Positions 28,629 through 37,498 of a stretch of 64,000 nt of DNA are shown piece by piece. Numbering within the stretch: position 1 is the stretch's first letter; every line of letters begins with the position of its first letter. Under the pieces are notes generated by a model. It saw nothing but the letters and a program-made list of their open reading frames with translations, was not told where the DNA came from and did no database searches. Both the position numbers and the translations under genes were made by a program. Origin of the DNA: Mycolicibacterium madagascariense (GTDB taxonomy: Bacteria; Actinomycetota; Actinomycetes; Mycobacteriales; Mycobacteriaceae); assembly GCF_010729665.1 (NCBI RefSeq), contig NZ_AP022610.1:3162001-3226000 (forward strand). Direction: 5' to 3'.

Positions 28629-29882
28629 CTACCGCTCGGTCGACGCCCGCGGCGCGAGCCGCACCAGCTGGGTGACGTGGTGTGGCGTCAGCTCCTCCAG
28701 ACAGGTCACCCCGAGCAGCCGCATGGTGCGCTCGACCTGCGCGGCCAGGATTTCGATGGCCCGGTCGACACCCGCCTCGCCACCTGCCATCAACCCGTAT
28801 AGATACGCCCGCCCGATCAGCGTGAACCGCGCCCCCATCGCGATGGCGGCCACCACGTCGGCGCCGGACATGATGCCCGTGTCGAGCAGGATCTCGACGT
28901 CGCCGCCGACCTCGGCGGCCACGGCGGGCAGCAGGTGGAACGGGATCGGTGCCCGATCGAGTTGGCGCCCACCGTGATTGGACAGCAGGACGCCGTCGAC
29001 GCCGAGGTCGGCGACGGCGCGGGCATCGGCGACGGTCTGAATGCCCTTGACCACGAACTTGCCCGGCCACTGCGACTTGATCCAGGCCAGGTCCTCGAAG
29101 GTCACCGTGGGGTCGAACATCGTGTCGAGCAACTCGGCCACGGTGCCCGACCAACGGTCCAGCGAGGCGAACGACAGGGGCTCGGTGGTCAGGAAGTCGA
29201 TCCACCACTGCGGGCGCGGCAGGGCGTTGGCCACGGTACGCAGCGTCAGCGCCGGCGGGATCGACATGCCGTTGCGCGTGTCCCGCAGCCGGGCCCCGGC
29301 GACCGGGACGTCGACCGTCACGAGCAGCGTGTCGTATCCCGCGGCGACGGCCCGCTCGACGAGCGCCATCGAGCGGTCCCGGTCCTTCCACATGTAGAGC
29401 TGAAACCAGTTGCGCCCCAACGGGTTCTCGGCCTTCACCTCCTCGATCGAGGTGGTCCCCATCGTCGACAGCGAGAACGGGATGCCCGCCCTGGCCGCCG
29501 CATGGGCTCCGGCGATCTCGCCCTCGGTGTGCATCATCCGGGTGAACCCCGTCGGCGCGATGCCGAACGGCAGACTGACCGGGCCGCCGAGGACGTCCCA
29601 CCCGGTGTGGACCTTGGAGACGTCCCGCAGGATCGCCGGATGAAACTCGATGTCGAGGAACGCCTGGCGGGCCCGCGCGATGGACAGTTCGGCCTCCGCC
29701 GAGCCGTCGGTGTAGTCGAACGCGGCGCGCGGGGTGCGACGCTTGGCGATGCGGCGCAGGTCCTCGATCGTCAGCGCCTTGTCCAGCCTGCGCGTGGTGG
29801 CGTCGAACTCCGGCTTCTTGAACTGCATCAGCGGAGCCAGGTCGTGCCTGCTCGGCAGCCGCCGCTTCGTCTTGTGGTTCAT
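28629..29882 (-). CDS. lldD: FMN-dependent L-lactate dehydrogenase (LldD2-like)
   Basis: A 417-aa alpha-hydroxy-acid dehydrogenase, a TIM barrel with FMN. Family motifs: [51 protein letters not shown], then the active-site SNHGGRQLD with the catalytic His and [13 protein letters not shown]. It is very close to M. tuberculosis LldD2 (Rv1872c). In this operon it would oxidise L-lactate, formed from lactaldehyde by the aldolase/dehydrogenase fusion, to pyruvate. The start is ATG 29882, 4 bases after the rhaB stop. Confidence 0.93.
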   Translation of the reverse strand: MNHKTKRRLPSRHDLAPLMQFKKPEFDATTRRLDKALTIEDLRRIAKRRTPRAAFDYTDGSAEAELSIARARQAFLDIEFHPAILRDVSKVHTGWDVLGGPVSLPFGIAPTGFTRMMHTEGEIAGAHAAARAGIPFSLSTMGTTSIEEVKAENPLGRNWFQLYMWKDRDRSMALVERAVAAGYDTLLVTVDVPVAGARLRDTRNGMSIPPALTLRTVANALPRPQWWIDFLTTEPLSFASLDRWSGTVAELLDTMFDPTVTFEDLAWIKSQWPGKFVVKGIQTVADARAVADLGVDGVLLSNHGGRQLDRAPIPFHLLPAVAAEVGGDVEILLDTGIMSGADVVAAIAMGARFTLIGRAYLYGLMAGGEAGVDRAIEILAAQVERTMRLLGVTCLEELTPHHVTQLVRLAPRASTER

Positions 29883-29886
29883 GTCG

Positions 29887-31353
29887 TCAGACCCTTCCGG
29901 CCGGAGCTCGTCGTCGTGAAGAAGGTCGCGGTTCGAAGCGTAGCCCTGCCAACGCAGGAGCCATGGTGCCGCGCAGGTCGGTGAGATCGCCCTGCAACGA
30001 GCCATGGCTGCGCGCCTGGATGAGCACATTGCCGATCGCCGTCGCCTCGACCGGCCCCGCGATGACCGGTCGGGCCACGCGGTCGGCGAGCAGCTGGCAG
30101 AGCAGGCGGTTCCTGGCACCCCCGCCGACGAGGTGCACGGTCTCCACGGGGATTCCCGACAGCGCGGCGGATTCCTCGACGCCCCGGGCGAACCCGGCCG
30201 CGAGGCTCTCCACGATGGCGCGCACCAGTTCCGGTCTGCTCGCCGGCGCCGGCAGCCCGCGCTCGGCGTACCAGGCCCCGATGCGGCCCGGCATGTCGCC
30301 CGGCTCGACGAAGCGGGGATCGTCGCCGTCGAACACCTCGGCGGTCGGCGGGCAGGCCGCGGCCTGGTCCAGCAGCGCCGCCAGGTCGACGTGGGATCCG
30401 TCGCGCTGCCACCTGCGCACCGACTCGCTGAGGATCCAGAGTCCCATCACGTTGCGCAGGAACCGAATTCGACCGTCGGCGCCGACCTCGTTGGTGAAGT
30501 TCGCCGTGCGCGCGGCGGCGCTGAGCACCGGGTCGTCCAGTTCGACGCCCACCAACGCCCACGTGCCGCAGGAGACGTAGGCGGCCGACCCGGCGTCCAT
30601 CGGGATGGCGACCAGGGCCGACGCCGTGTCGTGGGAGGCGACGGTCGTGACGGGCAACCCGGCCGGTAGTCCGACCCGGGCGGCGAGCTCGGGGAGCACG
30701 CGGCCCCGTTCCGCACCGGGGTCGGCCAGCCCGGGGAACAGCCCCGCGGGCAACCCCAGCAGCGCCTCGAGTTCGACGTCCCAGCGACCGTCGACGCCGA
30801 GCAGACCCGTCGTGGACGCGTTGGTCCGCTCCGTCGACGCCGCGCCCGTGAGCCAGTAGCCGATCAGGTCGGGGATCAGCAGGGCTTGGTCGGCAACGTC
30901 GAGCATCCCCTCCGCCGCATCGGCGGCGAGCTGGAACATCGTGTTGAAGTCGAGGAACTGCAAGCCATTTCGGGCGAAGATCCGCTCCTGGCTCAGCCTG
31001 GCGTGTACCGCCTCGGCGCCGGCCGCGCATCTGGCGTCACGGTAGTGGTACGGCAGTCCCAGCAGTTTGCCGTCACGCAGGAGGCCGTAGTCCACGGCCC
31101 AGGAGTCCACCCCCACGCTGACGAGGCCGGGTGTCGCGCGGGCCGCCTCGGCCAGGCCCGCACACGCGCCGGCGAACAACCCGGGAAGGTCCCAGTGCAT
31201 CGCGGTGCGCGTGCCGTTCCAGAGGTACACCGGATCGTTGGCGAAGCGGCTCACCTCGCGCATCGACAGGACACCGGGACCCACCTCGGCCACCATGACG
31301 CGCCCGCTGGTCGCGCCGAGGTCGATGGCGGCGAAGGTCCCGGTGTCAGTCAT
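29887..31353 (-). CDS. rhaB: L-rhamnulokinase
   Basis: A 488-aa FGGY-family kinase that phosphorylates L-rhamnulose at C1. RhaB features: [17 protein letters not shown] at the N-terminus, [53 protein letters not shown] and [19 protein letters not shown]. It overlaps the aldolase fusion gene (31350-31353, ATGA). The C-terminal tail is Arg-rich ([13 protein letters not shown]). Confidence 0.93.
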   Translation of the reverse strand: MTDTGTFAAIDLGATSGRVMVAEVGPGVLSMREVSRFANDPVYLWNGTRTAMHWDLPGLFAGACAGLAEAARATPGLVSVGVDSWAVDYGLLRDGKLLGLPYHYRDARCAAGAEAVHARLSQERIFARNGLQFLDFNTMFQLAADAAEGMLDVADQALLIPDLIGYWLTGAASTERTNASTTGLLGVDGRWDVELEALLGLPAGLFPGLADPGAERGRVLPELAARVGLPAGLPVTTVASHDTASALVAIPMDAGSAAYVSCGTWALVGVELDDPVLSAAARTANFTNEVGADGRIRFLRNVMGLWILSESVRRWQRDGSHVDLAALLDQAAACPPTAEVFDGDDPRFVEPGDMPGRIGAWYAERGLPAPASRPELVRAIVESLAAGFARGVEESAALSGIPVETVHLVGGGARNRLLCQLLADRVARPVIAGPVEATAIGNVLIQARSHGSLQGDLTDLRGTMAPALAGLRFEPRPSSRRRAPAGRV

Positions 31354-33392
31354 CGGAGGAACGCGGCGGCGACGCCCGCATCCACCGGCACGTGCAGCCC
31401 CGTCGTGTGCGAGAAGTCCGACGTGCACAGCGCGAACGCGGCGTTGGCGATGTGCTCCGGCAGCACTTCGCGTTTCAACAGGGTGCGCTGGGCGTAGTAG
31501 GCGCCGAGCTCCTCCTCCGGAACGCCGTAGACCGCCGCGCGCTTGGCGCCCCAGCCGCCCGCGAAGATGCCGGAGCCGCGGACCACGCCGTCGGGGTTGA
31601 TGCCGTTGACCTTGATGCCGTGCTCGCCGAGTTCGGCCGCCAGCAGCCGCACCTGGTGGGCCTGATCGGCCTTGCTCGCGGAGTAGGCGATGTTGTTGGG
31701 ACCCGCGAACACCGCGTTCTTCGACGAGATGTAGATGACGTCGCCGCCGAGCTTCTGGTCGATCAGCGCGCGGGCCGCGGCCTTCGACACGAGGAACGAC
31801 CCGCGGGCCATCACGTCGTGCTGCAGATCCCAGTCCGCCGCGGTCGTCTCGAGCAGCGACTTCGACAGCGAGAGACCGGCGTTGTTCACGACGATGTCGA
31901 GGCCGCCGAACGCGAGGACGCAGGCGTCGACCGCGGCCTGCACGGCGTCCTCGTCGGTGACGTCGGCGGCGATCCCGATCGCGACGTCGGCGGTGCCGAT
32001 CTCTTCCGCTGCGGCAGCGGCCTTCTCGGCATCGAGATCCGCGATGACCACGCACGCCCCCTCGGCGGCCAGCCGGGTGGCGATGGCCCTACCGATGCCC
32101 GAGGCGGCGCCGGTGACCAGCGCGATGCGCGTGGCCAGCGGCTTGGGCTTCGGCATCCGCGCGAGCTTCGCCTCCTCCAGCGCCCAGTACTCGATGCGGA
32201 ACTTCTCAGCCTCGTCGATCGGTGCGTAGGTCGAGATGGCCTCGGCGCCGCGCATCACGTTGATCGCGTTGAGGTAGAACTCCCCTGCCACGCGGGCAGT
32301 CTGCTTGTCCTTGCCGTAGCTGAACATTCCGACGCCGGGGATCAGCACGATCGCGGGATCCGCACCGCGCATCGCCGGACTGTCCGCCGACGCGTGGCGC
32401 TCGTAGTACGCCCGGTAGTCGGCACGGTAGGCCTCGTGCAGCGCGGCCAGTCGGACCGTGGCGTCCTCGACCGATGCGTCGGCGGGCAGGTCGAGCACCA
32501 GGGGCTTGACCTTGGTCCGCAGGAAGTGGTCCGGACAGCTGGTCCCCAGCGCGGCGAGCCTGGGATGCTCACTGGCGGAAAGGAATTCGAGCACCCGGGG
32601 ATCGTCGGTGAAGTGGCCGACCTGCGGCCTGTCGGTCGAGGCCAACCCGCGCAGAAACGGCGCGAGCCGGGCGGCCTTGGCCCGCCGCTGCTGCTCGGGC
32701 AGCGCGCCGTACCCGTCCAGCGGCGCGCCGAAGGGCTGCGGGCGGCCATGGGCGTCGACGTAGCGGGCGACGGTGTCGATGATCTCCAGCGAGCGCGCCT
32801 CCGCCTCGGCCGACGTGTCACCCCACGCGGTGATGCCGTGGCCGCCGAGGATGGTGCCGATCGCCTGCGGATTGCGGCGTTTGATGTCGGCGATGTCGAG
32901 ACCGAGCTGAAAACCCGGTCTGCGCCAGGGGACCCACACCACGCGGTCGCCGAAGATCTGCTTCGTCAACGCCTCCCCGTCGGCCGCGGTCGCCAGCGCG
33001 ATCCCCCAGTCGGGATGCAGGTGATCGACGTGCGCGGCGTCGACGAGGCCGTGCATCGCGGTATCGATCGACGGCGCCGCGCCGCCGCGCCCGTGCAGGC
33101 AGTAGTCGAAGGCGGCGACCATCTCGTCCTCGCGCTCGACACCGGGATAGACGTCGACCAGTGCGCGCATGCGGTCCAGGCGCAGGACGGCCAGTCCGTT
33201 CTCGGTGAGGGTGCCGAGGTCTCCCCCGGAACCCTTGACCCACAACAGGTCCACGGGCGCGCCGGTGACCGGATCGACGTCGGTGCCCTTGGCCGAGGTG
33301 TTGCCGCCCGCGTAATTGGTGTTCTTGGGATCGGCACCCAGCCGGTTCGACCGGGCGATCAGATCGGCGACGGTGGAATTGGTCATGCTCAT
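31350..33392 (-). CDS. Bifunctional rhamnulose-1-phosphate aldolase / lactaldehyde dehydrogenase
   Basis: A 680-aa fusion. Residues ~1-420 form a class II aldolase domain with zinc His residues in HVDHLHPDWG and GGHGITAWGDT. Residues ~430-680 form a classical SDR with TGAASGIG and YSASK. Known family: RhaE/W-type fusions cleave L-rhamnulose-1-phosphate to DHAP and L-lactaldehyde and oxidise the aldehyde to L-lactate. The start at 33392 overlaps the isomerase stop (ATGA); ATG 33386 is two codons further in. Confidence 0.92.
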   Translation of the reverse strand: MSMTNSTVADLIARSNRLGADPKNTNYAGGNTSAKGTDVDPVTGAPVDLLWVKGSGGDLGTLTENGLAVLRLDRMRALVDVYPGVEREDEMVAAFDYCLHGRGGAAPSIDTAMHGLVDAAHVDHLHPDWGIALATAADGEALTKQIFGDRVVWVPWRRPGFQLGLDIADIKRRNPQAIGTILGGHGITAWGDTSAEAEARSLEIIDTVARYVDAHGRPQPFGAPLDGYGALPEQQRRAKAARLAPFLRGLASTDRPQVGHFTDDPRVLEFLSASEHPRLAALGTSCPDHFLRTKVKPLVLDLPADASVEDATVRLAALHEAYRADYRAYYERHASADSPAMRGADPAIVLIPGVGMFSYGKDKQTARVAGEFYLNAINVMRGAEAISTYAPIDEAEKFRIEYWALEEAKLARMPKPKPLATRIALVTGAASGIGRAIATRLAAEGACVVIADLDAEKAAAAAEEIGTADVAIGIAADVTDEDAVQAAVDACVLAFGGLDIVVNNAGLSLSKSLLETTAADWDLQHDVMARGSFLVSKAAARALIDQKLGGDVIYISSKNAVFAGPNNIAYSASKADQAHQVRLLAAELGEHGIKVNGINPDGVVRGSGIFAGGWGAKRAAVYGVPEEELGAYYAQRTLLKREVLPEHIANAAFALCTSDFSHTTGLHVPVDAGVAAAFLR

Positions 33393-34570
33393 GCTCCCCA
33401 ACTGGATTGCGTACCGCCGACGCGCTCTGCGCTGACGGCGTCCTGGTACCCCGATTCGGCGAACGCCCGCATCGGATCGGCGGGCAGCCCGCGGTCGGTG
33501 CGCCACCGGGCCACGGCAGGTCGGACGTCGGTGTAGAAGGCGTCCATCAGTATTCCGTTGGCGCCCAACACGTCTCCAGCCTCCTGCGCGGCCGCGAGGG
33601 CGTCGGTGTCGACGAGCAGGGCCCGCGCCGTCATCTCGGCCACGTTGAGCACCGAGCGAATCTGGCCGGGAATCTTGGCCTCCACGTTGTGGCACTGGTC
33701 GAGCATCAGCGCGAGGTCGGAGCCTGCCCCTCCTTCCCCGTCGCTTCGCTCGCCACGACCCTCCAGACCGCCGCCGCGGATCACCTCGAACATGATGCGG
33801 AACAGCTGGAACGGATCCGCGGCGCCGACGATCAGGTCGTCGTCGGCGTAGAAGCGGGAGTTGAAGTCGAACGAACCGAGCTTGCCCAGCCGCAGCAGCT
33901 GGGCGACGATGAACTCGATGTTCGTGCCCGGCGCGTGGTGCCCGGTGTCCAGGCAGACCTTCGCGCGCTCGCCGAGCGCGCTCACCTGGACGAAGGACGT
34001 CCCCCAGTCCGGCACGTCGGTCATGTACATCGCGGGCTCGAAGAACTTGTACTCCAACACCATTCGCTGATCGTCGCCGACGTGCTGGTAGATCGCGGCC
34101 AGCGACTCGGCCAGCCGGTCCTGCCTGCCGCGGATGTCACCCTGGCCCGGGTAGTTGGTGCCGTCGGCCAGCCAGATCTTCAGATCCCGCGAGCCCGTCT
34201 GGTTCATGATGTCGATGCACGCCAGATGGTGGTCGATCGCCTTCTGCCGCACCGTCTTGTCGACGTGGGTCAGACTGCCGAACTTGTAGTCGTCGTCCTG
34301 GAACGTGTTGGAGTTGATGGTGCCCAGCGCCACGCCGTGCTCGGCCGCGAAGGCGCCCAGGGCGGCGTAGTCGTCGACGCGATCCCACGGGATGTGTAGC
34401 GCCACGGTCGGCGCCATGCCGGTGAACCGGTGCACGGTCGCGGCGTCGGCGATCTTCTCCTCGACGGTGCGGGGGGTGCCGGGGGTGCCGAACACCTTGA
34501 ACCGGGTGCCCGAGTTGCCGAACGCCCACGAGGGCAATTCGATGGCCAGGTCGTCCAACTGCGCCGTCAT
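33389..34570 (-). CDS. rhaI: L-rhamnose isomerase
   Basis: A 393-aa TIM-barrel metal-dependent isomerase of the RhaI type converting L-rhamnose to L-rhamnulose. Metal-site motifs: MVLEYKFFEP, CLDTGHHAPGTNIE, FDFNSRFYADDDLIVG and LDQCHN. Between the FRIMFEVIRGGG helix and ALMLDQCHN lies a low-complexity, charged stretch (LEGRGERSDGEGGAGSD; bases about 33715-33770) that looks like a small in-frame insertion. It overlaps the transporter gene upstream (ATGA) and the aldolase fusion downstream. Confidence 0.92.
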   Translation of the reverse strand: MTAQLDDLAIELPSWAFGNSGTRFKVFGTPGTPRTVEEKIADAATVHRFTGMAPTVALHIPWDRVDDYAALGAFAAEHGVALGTINSNTFQDDDYKFGSLTHVDKTVRQKAIDHHLACIDIMNQTGSRDLKIWLADGTNYPGQGDIRGRQDRLAESLAAIYQHVGDDQRMVLEYKFFEPAMYMTDVPDWGTSFVQVSALGERAKVCLDTGHHAPGTNIEFIVAQLLRLGKLGSFDFNSRFYADDDLIVGAADPFQLFRIMFEVIRGGGLEGRGERSDGEGGAGSDLALMLDQCHNVEAKIPGQIRSVLNVAEMTARALLVDTDALAAAQEAGDVLGANGILMDAFYTDVRPAVARWRTDRGLPADPMRAFAESGYQDAVSAERVGGTQSSWGA

Positions 34571-35862
34571 ACCGCCACCTCCGTGTTCATCGTGCTCCCG
34601 CGGCTTCCGTACCGCTCGCGTTCGATCTCCTGCAACGTCTTTCCTCGCGTCGAGGGCGCCCACACCGCACCGATGATCAACGCCACCGTCAGCAGACCGA
34701 TCAGCAGCAGGCCCACCCCGGTCAGACCCGTGACGGCCAACAGCGTCGGGAAGAAGTAGCTCAGCAGACCGGTGAAGCTGCGCACGACGCAGAACATGAC
34801 GCCCTGCGCGCTCGCGCGGTAGGGGGTGGCGAACAGCTCGCTCGCCCAGAGACCGTAGAACGCCTGCGCGCCGACGCCGGCGGAGACGCCCCACAGCACT
34901 GCGAACGCCAGCATCGTGGGCATGCCGCCATCGGTGAAGGCCACCAACACGATCCACCCCGCGATGCCGAGTGCCGCGCCGATGACGTAGAGCAGCCGCT
35001 GTGACATCCGGTCGCCGTAGCGCATGAACCCGAGGTAGGTCGCGGCCACCGTGCAGCCCCACACCAGGACCTGGAGCAAGTCTTGTGCGACGGGGCTGTG
35101 CAGGCCCGCGGTGTCGTACACGCGCGGCATGAAGATGCCCGCCTGCCCGGCGACGGTGTTCCAGAACAGGTAGATGCCGCCGAGGAACAGCAGCGCGGTG
35201 ACGTTGACCCGGCGGGTGAACAGACCGCGCAGGCCGCGTGCCCCGATGGCGCTCGCGCCCCGACCCTCCTCGGTCCAGATCGTCGACTCCGTCAGCCCCT
35301 GCCGCACCCACCACACCACGGCGGCGACGACGAACAGGTGCAGGAAGATCAGCCGCGATCCGAGCAGGCCCAGCGGTGCCAGGCCCGCGGCGAGCGCGAA
35401 GCCGATCAGCGGCCCGATCGACCACGCCAGCTGGGCCGTCCCGACGTGCTTGGCCCGTCCGCCCGACGGTGCCTGTTCGGCGATGTAGGTCCAGGACGCG
35501 GGAACGCCTGCGCCGACGGCGATTCCGGTGATGACGAAGGCCGCCAGCAGCATCGCGTAGTTCACGGCGAAGGCGGCCAGCAGCACGCCGACCATGTACA
35601 CCAGGAGGTCGTAGGTGTAGATCGCCTTGCGGCCGAAGCGATCACAGAGCGGACCGCCGAGGATGGCACCGATCGCCGCGCCGAAGGCGTTGGCGCTCAA
35701 CGCGGCCAGCAGACCGACGGCGAAGTCGCTGATGCCGAACGCCGACTGCCAGAACGCCAGGCTGGTGGCGATCGCGATGATGGACCCCGCCTCGATGTAG
35801 TTGGACATCGCGACGGCGATGGTCGCACGCCATCCGGTCGTGGAGCGTGCTCCTACCTTCAT
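34567..35862 (-). CDS. MFS sugar transporter (probable rhamnose importer)
   Basis: A 431-aa major facilitator protein with about 12 hydrophobic segments. The loop 2-3 signature (GGPLCDRFGRKAIY) and the sugar-porter-like ERERYGSRG tail are visible. It is the first gene of the rhamnose operon, so L-rhamnose is the likely substrate. ATG 35862 has GGAGG 8 bases upstream. The LacI-type palindrome lies 18 bases upstream of the start, where bound repressor would block initiation. Confidence 0.88.
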   Translation of the reverse strand: MKVGARSTTGWRATIAVAMSNYIEAGSIIAIATSLAFWQSAFGISDFAVGLLAALSANAFGAAIGAILGGPLCDRFGRKAIYTYDLLVYMVGVLLAAFAVNYAMLLAAFVITGIAVGAGVPASWTYIAEQAPSGGRAKHVGTAQLAWSIGPLIGFALAAGLAPLGLLGSRLIFLHLFVVAAVVWWVRQGLTESTIWTEEGRGASAIGARGLRGLFTRRVNVTALLFLGGIYLFWNTVAGQAGIFMPRVYDTAGLHSPVAQDLLQVLVWGCTVAATYLGFMRYGDRMSQRLLYVIGAALGIAGWIVLVAFTDGGMPTMLAFAVLWGVSAGVGAQAFYGLWASELFATPYRASAQGVMFCVVRSFTGLLSYFFPTLLAVTGLTGVGLLLIGLLTVALIIGAVWAPSTRGKTLQEIERERYGSRGSTMNTEVAV

Positions 35863-35879
35863 GGTGCCGACCTCCAACG

Positions 35880-35895
35880 ATTGAAACGTTTCAAT
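35880..35895. promoter_or_regulatory. LacI-type operator, perfect 16-bp palindrome
   Basis: ATTGAAACGTTTCAAT is a perfect palindrome with the central CG and TGAAACGTTTCA form typical of LacI/GalR operators. It sits 18 bases upstream of the transporter ATG. The operon's own LacI-family gene (27624-28625) is the likely binder. Confidence 0.75.
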
Positions 35896-36007
35896 TTGTG
35901 GTGTGGCTCACCATAGGCGCACCCGTATGTATCCGTCAACGGTTCTACCCGTGCGTCGTGCAGCGCACCGCGGCGTTCAGCGCCGCCCGGCGCACCGAGA
36001 TTTCGAG

Positions 36008-37480
36008 TCAGAGGAGCGAGGCGTTCCCGTCGCCGTCGACGCGGACCTTCGCGCCCGCGATGTCCTCGCGGCTACTGGCCTCGGCCTGCGACGCGTCGAT
36101 GACGACCGCCAGCGCCCGGCTGTCCGACGGCGTGCGGACCGCTAGGAAGACCTTCTCGGCGGCGCCGTCGCGACTGACCGGCGTCGTCCACGACTCGACC
36201 GTCCCGACACCCTCCCAGACGTCCTCGGCCACCCGGGTGGGTTCGGCGTCGACGACCGATTGCACGTCCTCCCAACGGAATTCACCACGCGGCGGTTCGG
36301 TGCCGTACACCCCGAAGCTGTGCTTGGTCAGGTAACCGCCATTGGCCGTGACGAGGCCGACCGTCCCCGGCGAGGCCACCAGGTGCTCGGCCATGGTGGC
36401 GATGGAGTGGCTCACGTAGTCGTTCCACGGTCCACCGGCGAACGTCAGGCCCCCGGTGACGGTCAGCGCGCGGCTACCGTCGAGCGGCAGCCCCAGCTCG
36501 TGGGCCGCGACCTGGACGGCCGAGGGGAAGCACGAGTAGACGTCGACGAAGTCGACGTCGTCGATTCCCCGGCCCGCCAGCTCGAGGGCGCGGGCGCCGG
36601 CGATGCGGATCGCCGGTGAGCGGTCGAGCGCGTCGCGCTCGGCGATGAGATAGGTGTCGTGAGCATCGGTCCCGGCGTAGGGGAACACCCACCGATCGGT
36701 CGGGATGCCAAGGGCCGCAGCGCGTTCGGCGGACGTCACGATCAGTGCGGCACCCTGGTCGACCATGTTGTTGGAGTTCATCAGCTTGGTGTACGGCCAG
36801 CTGATCATCCTGTTGTCGGGGCTGGGCTCCGAGATCTCCGCCGCGGTGACGGGCTCGCGGTTCCAGGCGTGCGGGTTGCCCTGCGCCACAGAGCTGAAGC
36901 CCGCCCACAGCTCCCCGATCCGCCGGCGATGCTCGTCGGGGTTCTCGGCCGCCGAGATGCGCAGCGCCTGTTCGAACAACGGATAGACGTAGGACGGCCG
37001 GTCCAGGTGGATGCGCAACTCGACCGGGCCGGCCAGCTGAAAGTCCTCGTCGGCTCCCGGCGGGAGCGGCACCGAGTCGTCCTGTTTCGTGTAGTCGAGC
37101 GTGCCCCCGGCCCGTCGCACCTTGGTGCGGGTGCGCCACGTCTCGGCGCCGGCGATCAACACCACGTCCGCATCGCCGCGCTGGATGTCGAGGCATGCCT
37201 GGTTCATCAGGGCCTGCGGGACGTTGCCACCGATGCTGGTGTAGCGCGCGTCCGCCCGTTCCGCTCGAAGCCGTTGAGCGAGAAGCGCACCCGGGTTGCG
37301 GTAGTGCCACGACAGCAGGTTAACGATGCGCACCGAGTCGACGGCCTCCAGCACGTGCGCGTCGACGGCGGACCGCGCCGCCCGCTCCATCAGGTCGACG
37401 GGTTCGACGGTGGGATCGCTGTCACGCTGATTCACCTGGCCGTAGCCGACCAGCACCGGCGTTCTCGGATCAACGGGCAC
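36008..37480 (-). CDS. Thiolase-like acetyl-CoA acetyltransferase (Rv1867 type)
   Basis: A 490-aa thiolase-superfamily protein from GTG 37480. Family features: SIGGNVPQALMNQACLDIQRGDADVVLIAGAE, a C-terminal DVYSCFPSAVQ and the His loop TANGGYLTKHSFGVYG. The nucleophilic Cys normally in the N-terminal half is not evident in the GGNVPQAL region, as in SCP2/acyltransferase-like relatives. M. tuberculosis has the same pair, Rv1867 after the fused CoA transferase Rv1866. It follows that gene by 18 bases. Probably lipid or sterol-type acyl-CoA metabolism; substrate unknown. Confidence 0.85.
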   Translation of the reverse strand: MPVDPRTPVLVGYGQVNQRDSDPTVEPVDLMERAARSAVDAHVLEAVDSVRIVNLLSWHYRNPGALLAQRLRAERADARYTSIGGNVPQALMNQACLDIQRGDADVVLIAGAETWRTRTKVRRAGGTLDYTKQDDSVPLPPGADEDFQLAGPVELRIHLDRPSYVYPLFEQALRISAAENPDEHRRRIGELWAGFSSVAQGNPHAWNREPVTAAEISEPSPDNRMISWPYTKLMNSNNMVDQGAALIVTSAERAAALGIPTDRWVFPYAGTDAHDTYLIAERDALDRSPAIRIAGARALELAGRGIDDVDFVDVYSCFPSAVQVAAHELGLPLDGSRALTVTGGLTFAGGPWNDYVSHSIATMAEHLVASPGTVGLVTANGGYLTKHSFGVYGTEPPRGEFRWEDVQSVVDAEPTRVAEDVWEGVGTVESWTTPVSRDGAAEKVFLAVRTPSDSRALAVVIDASQAEASSREDIAGAKVRVDGDGNASLL

Positions 37481-37498
37481 GGGCCCACCTCTCTGTCG

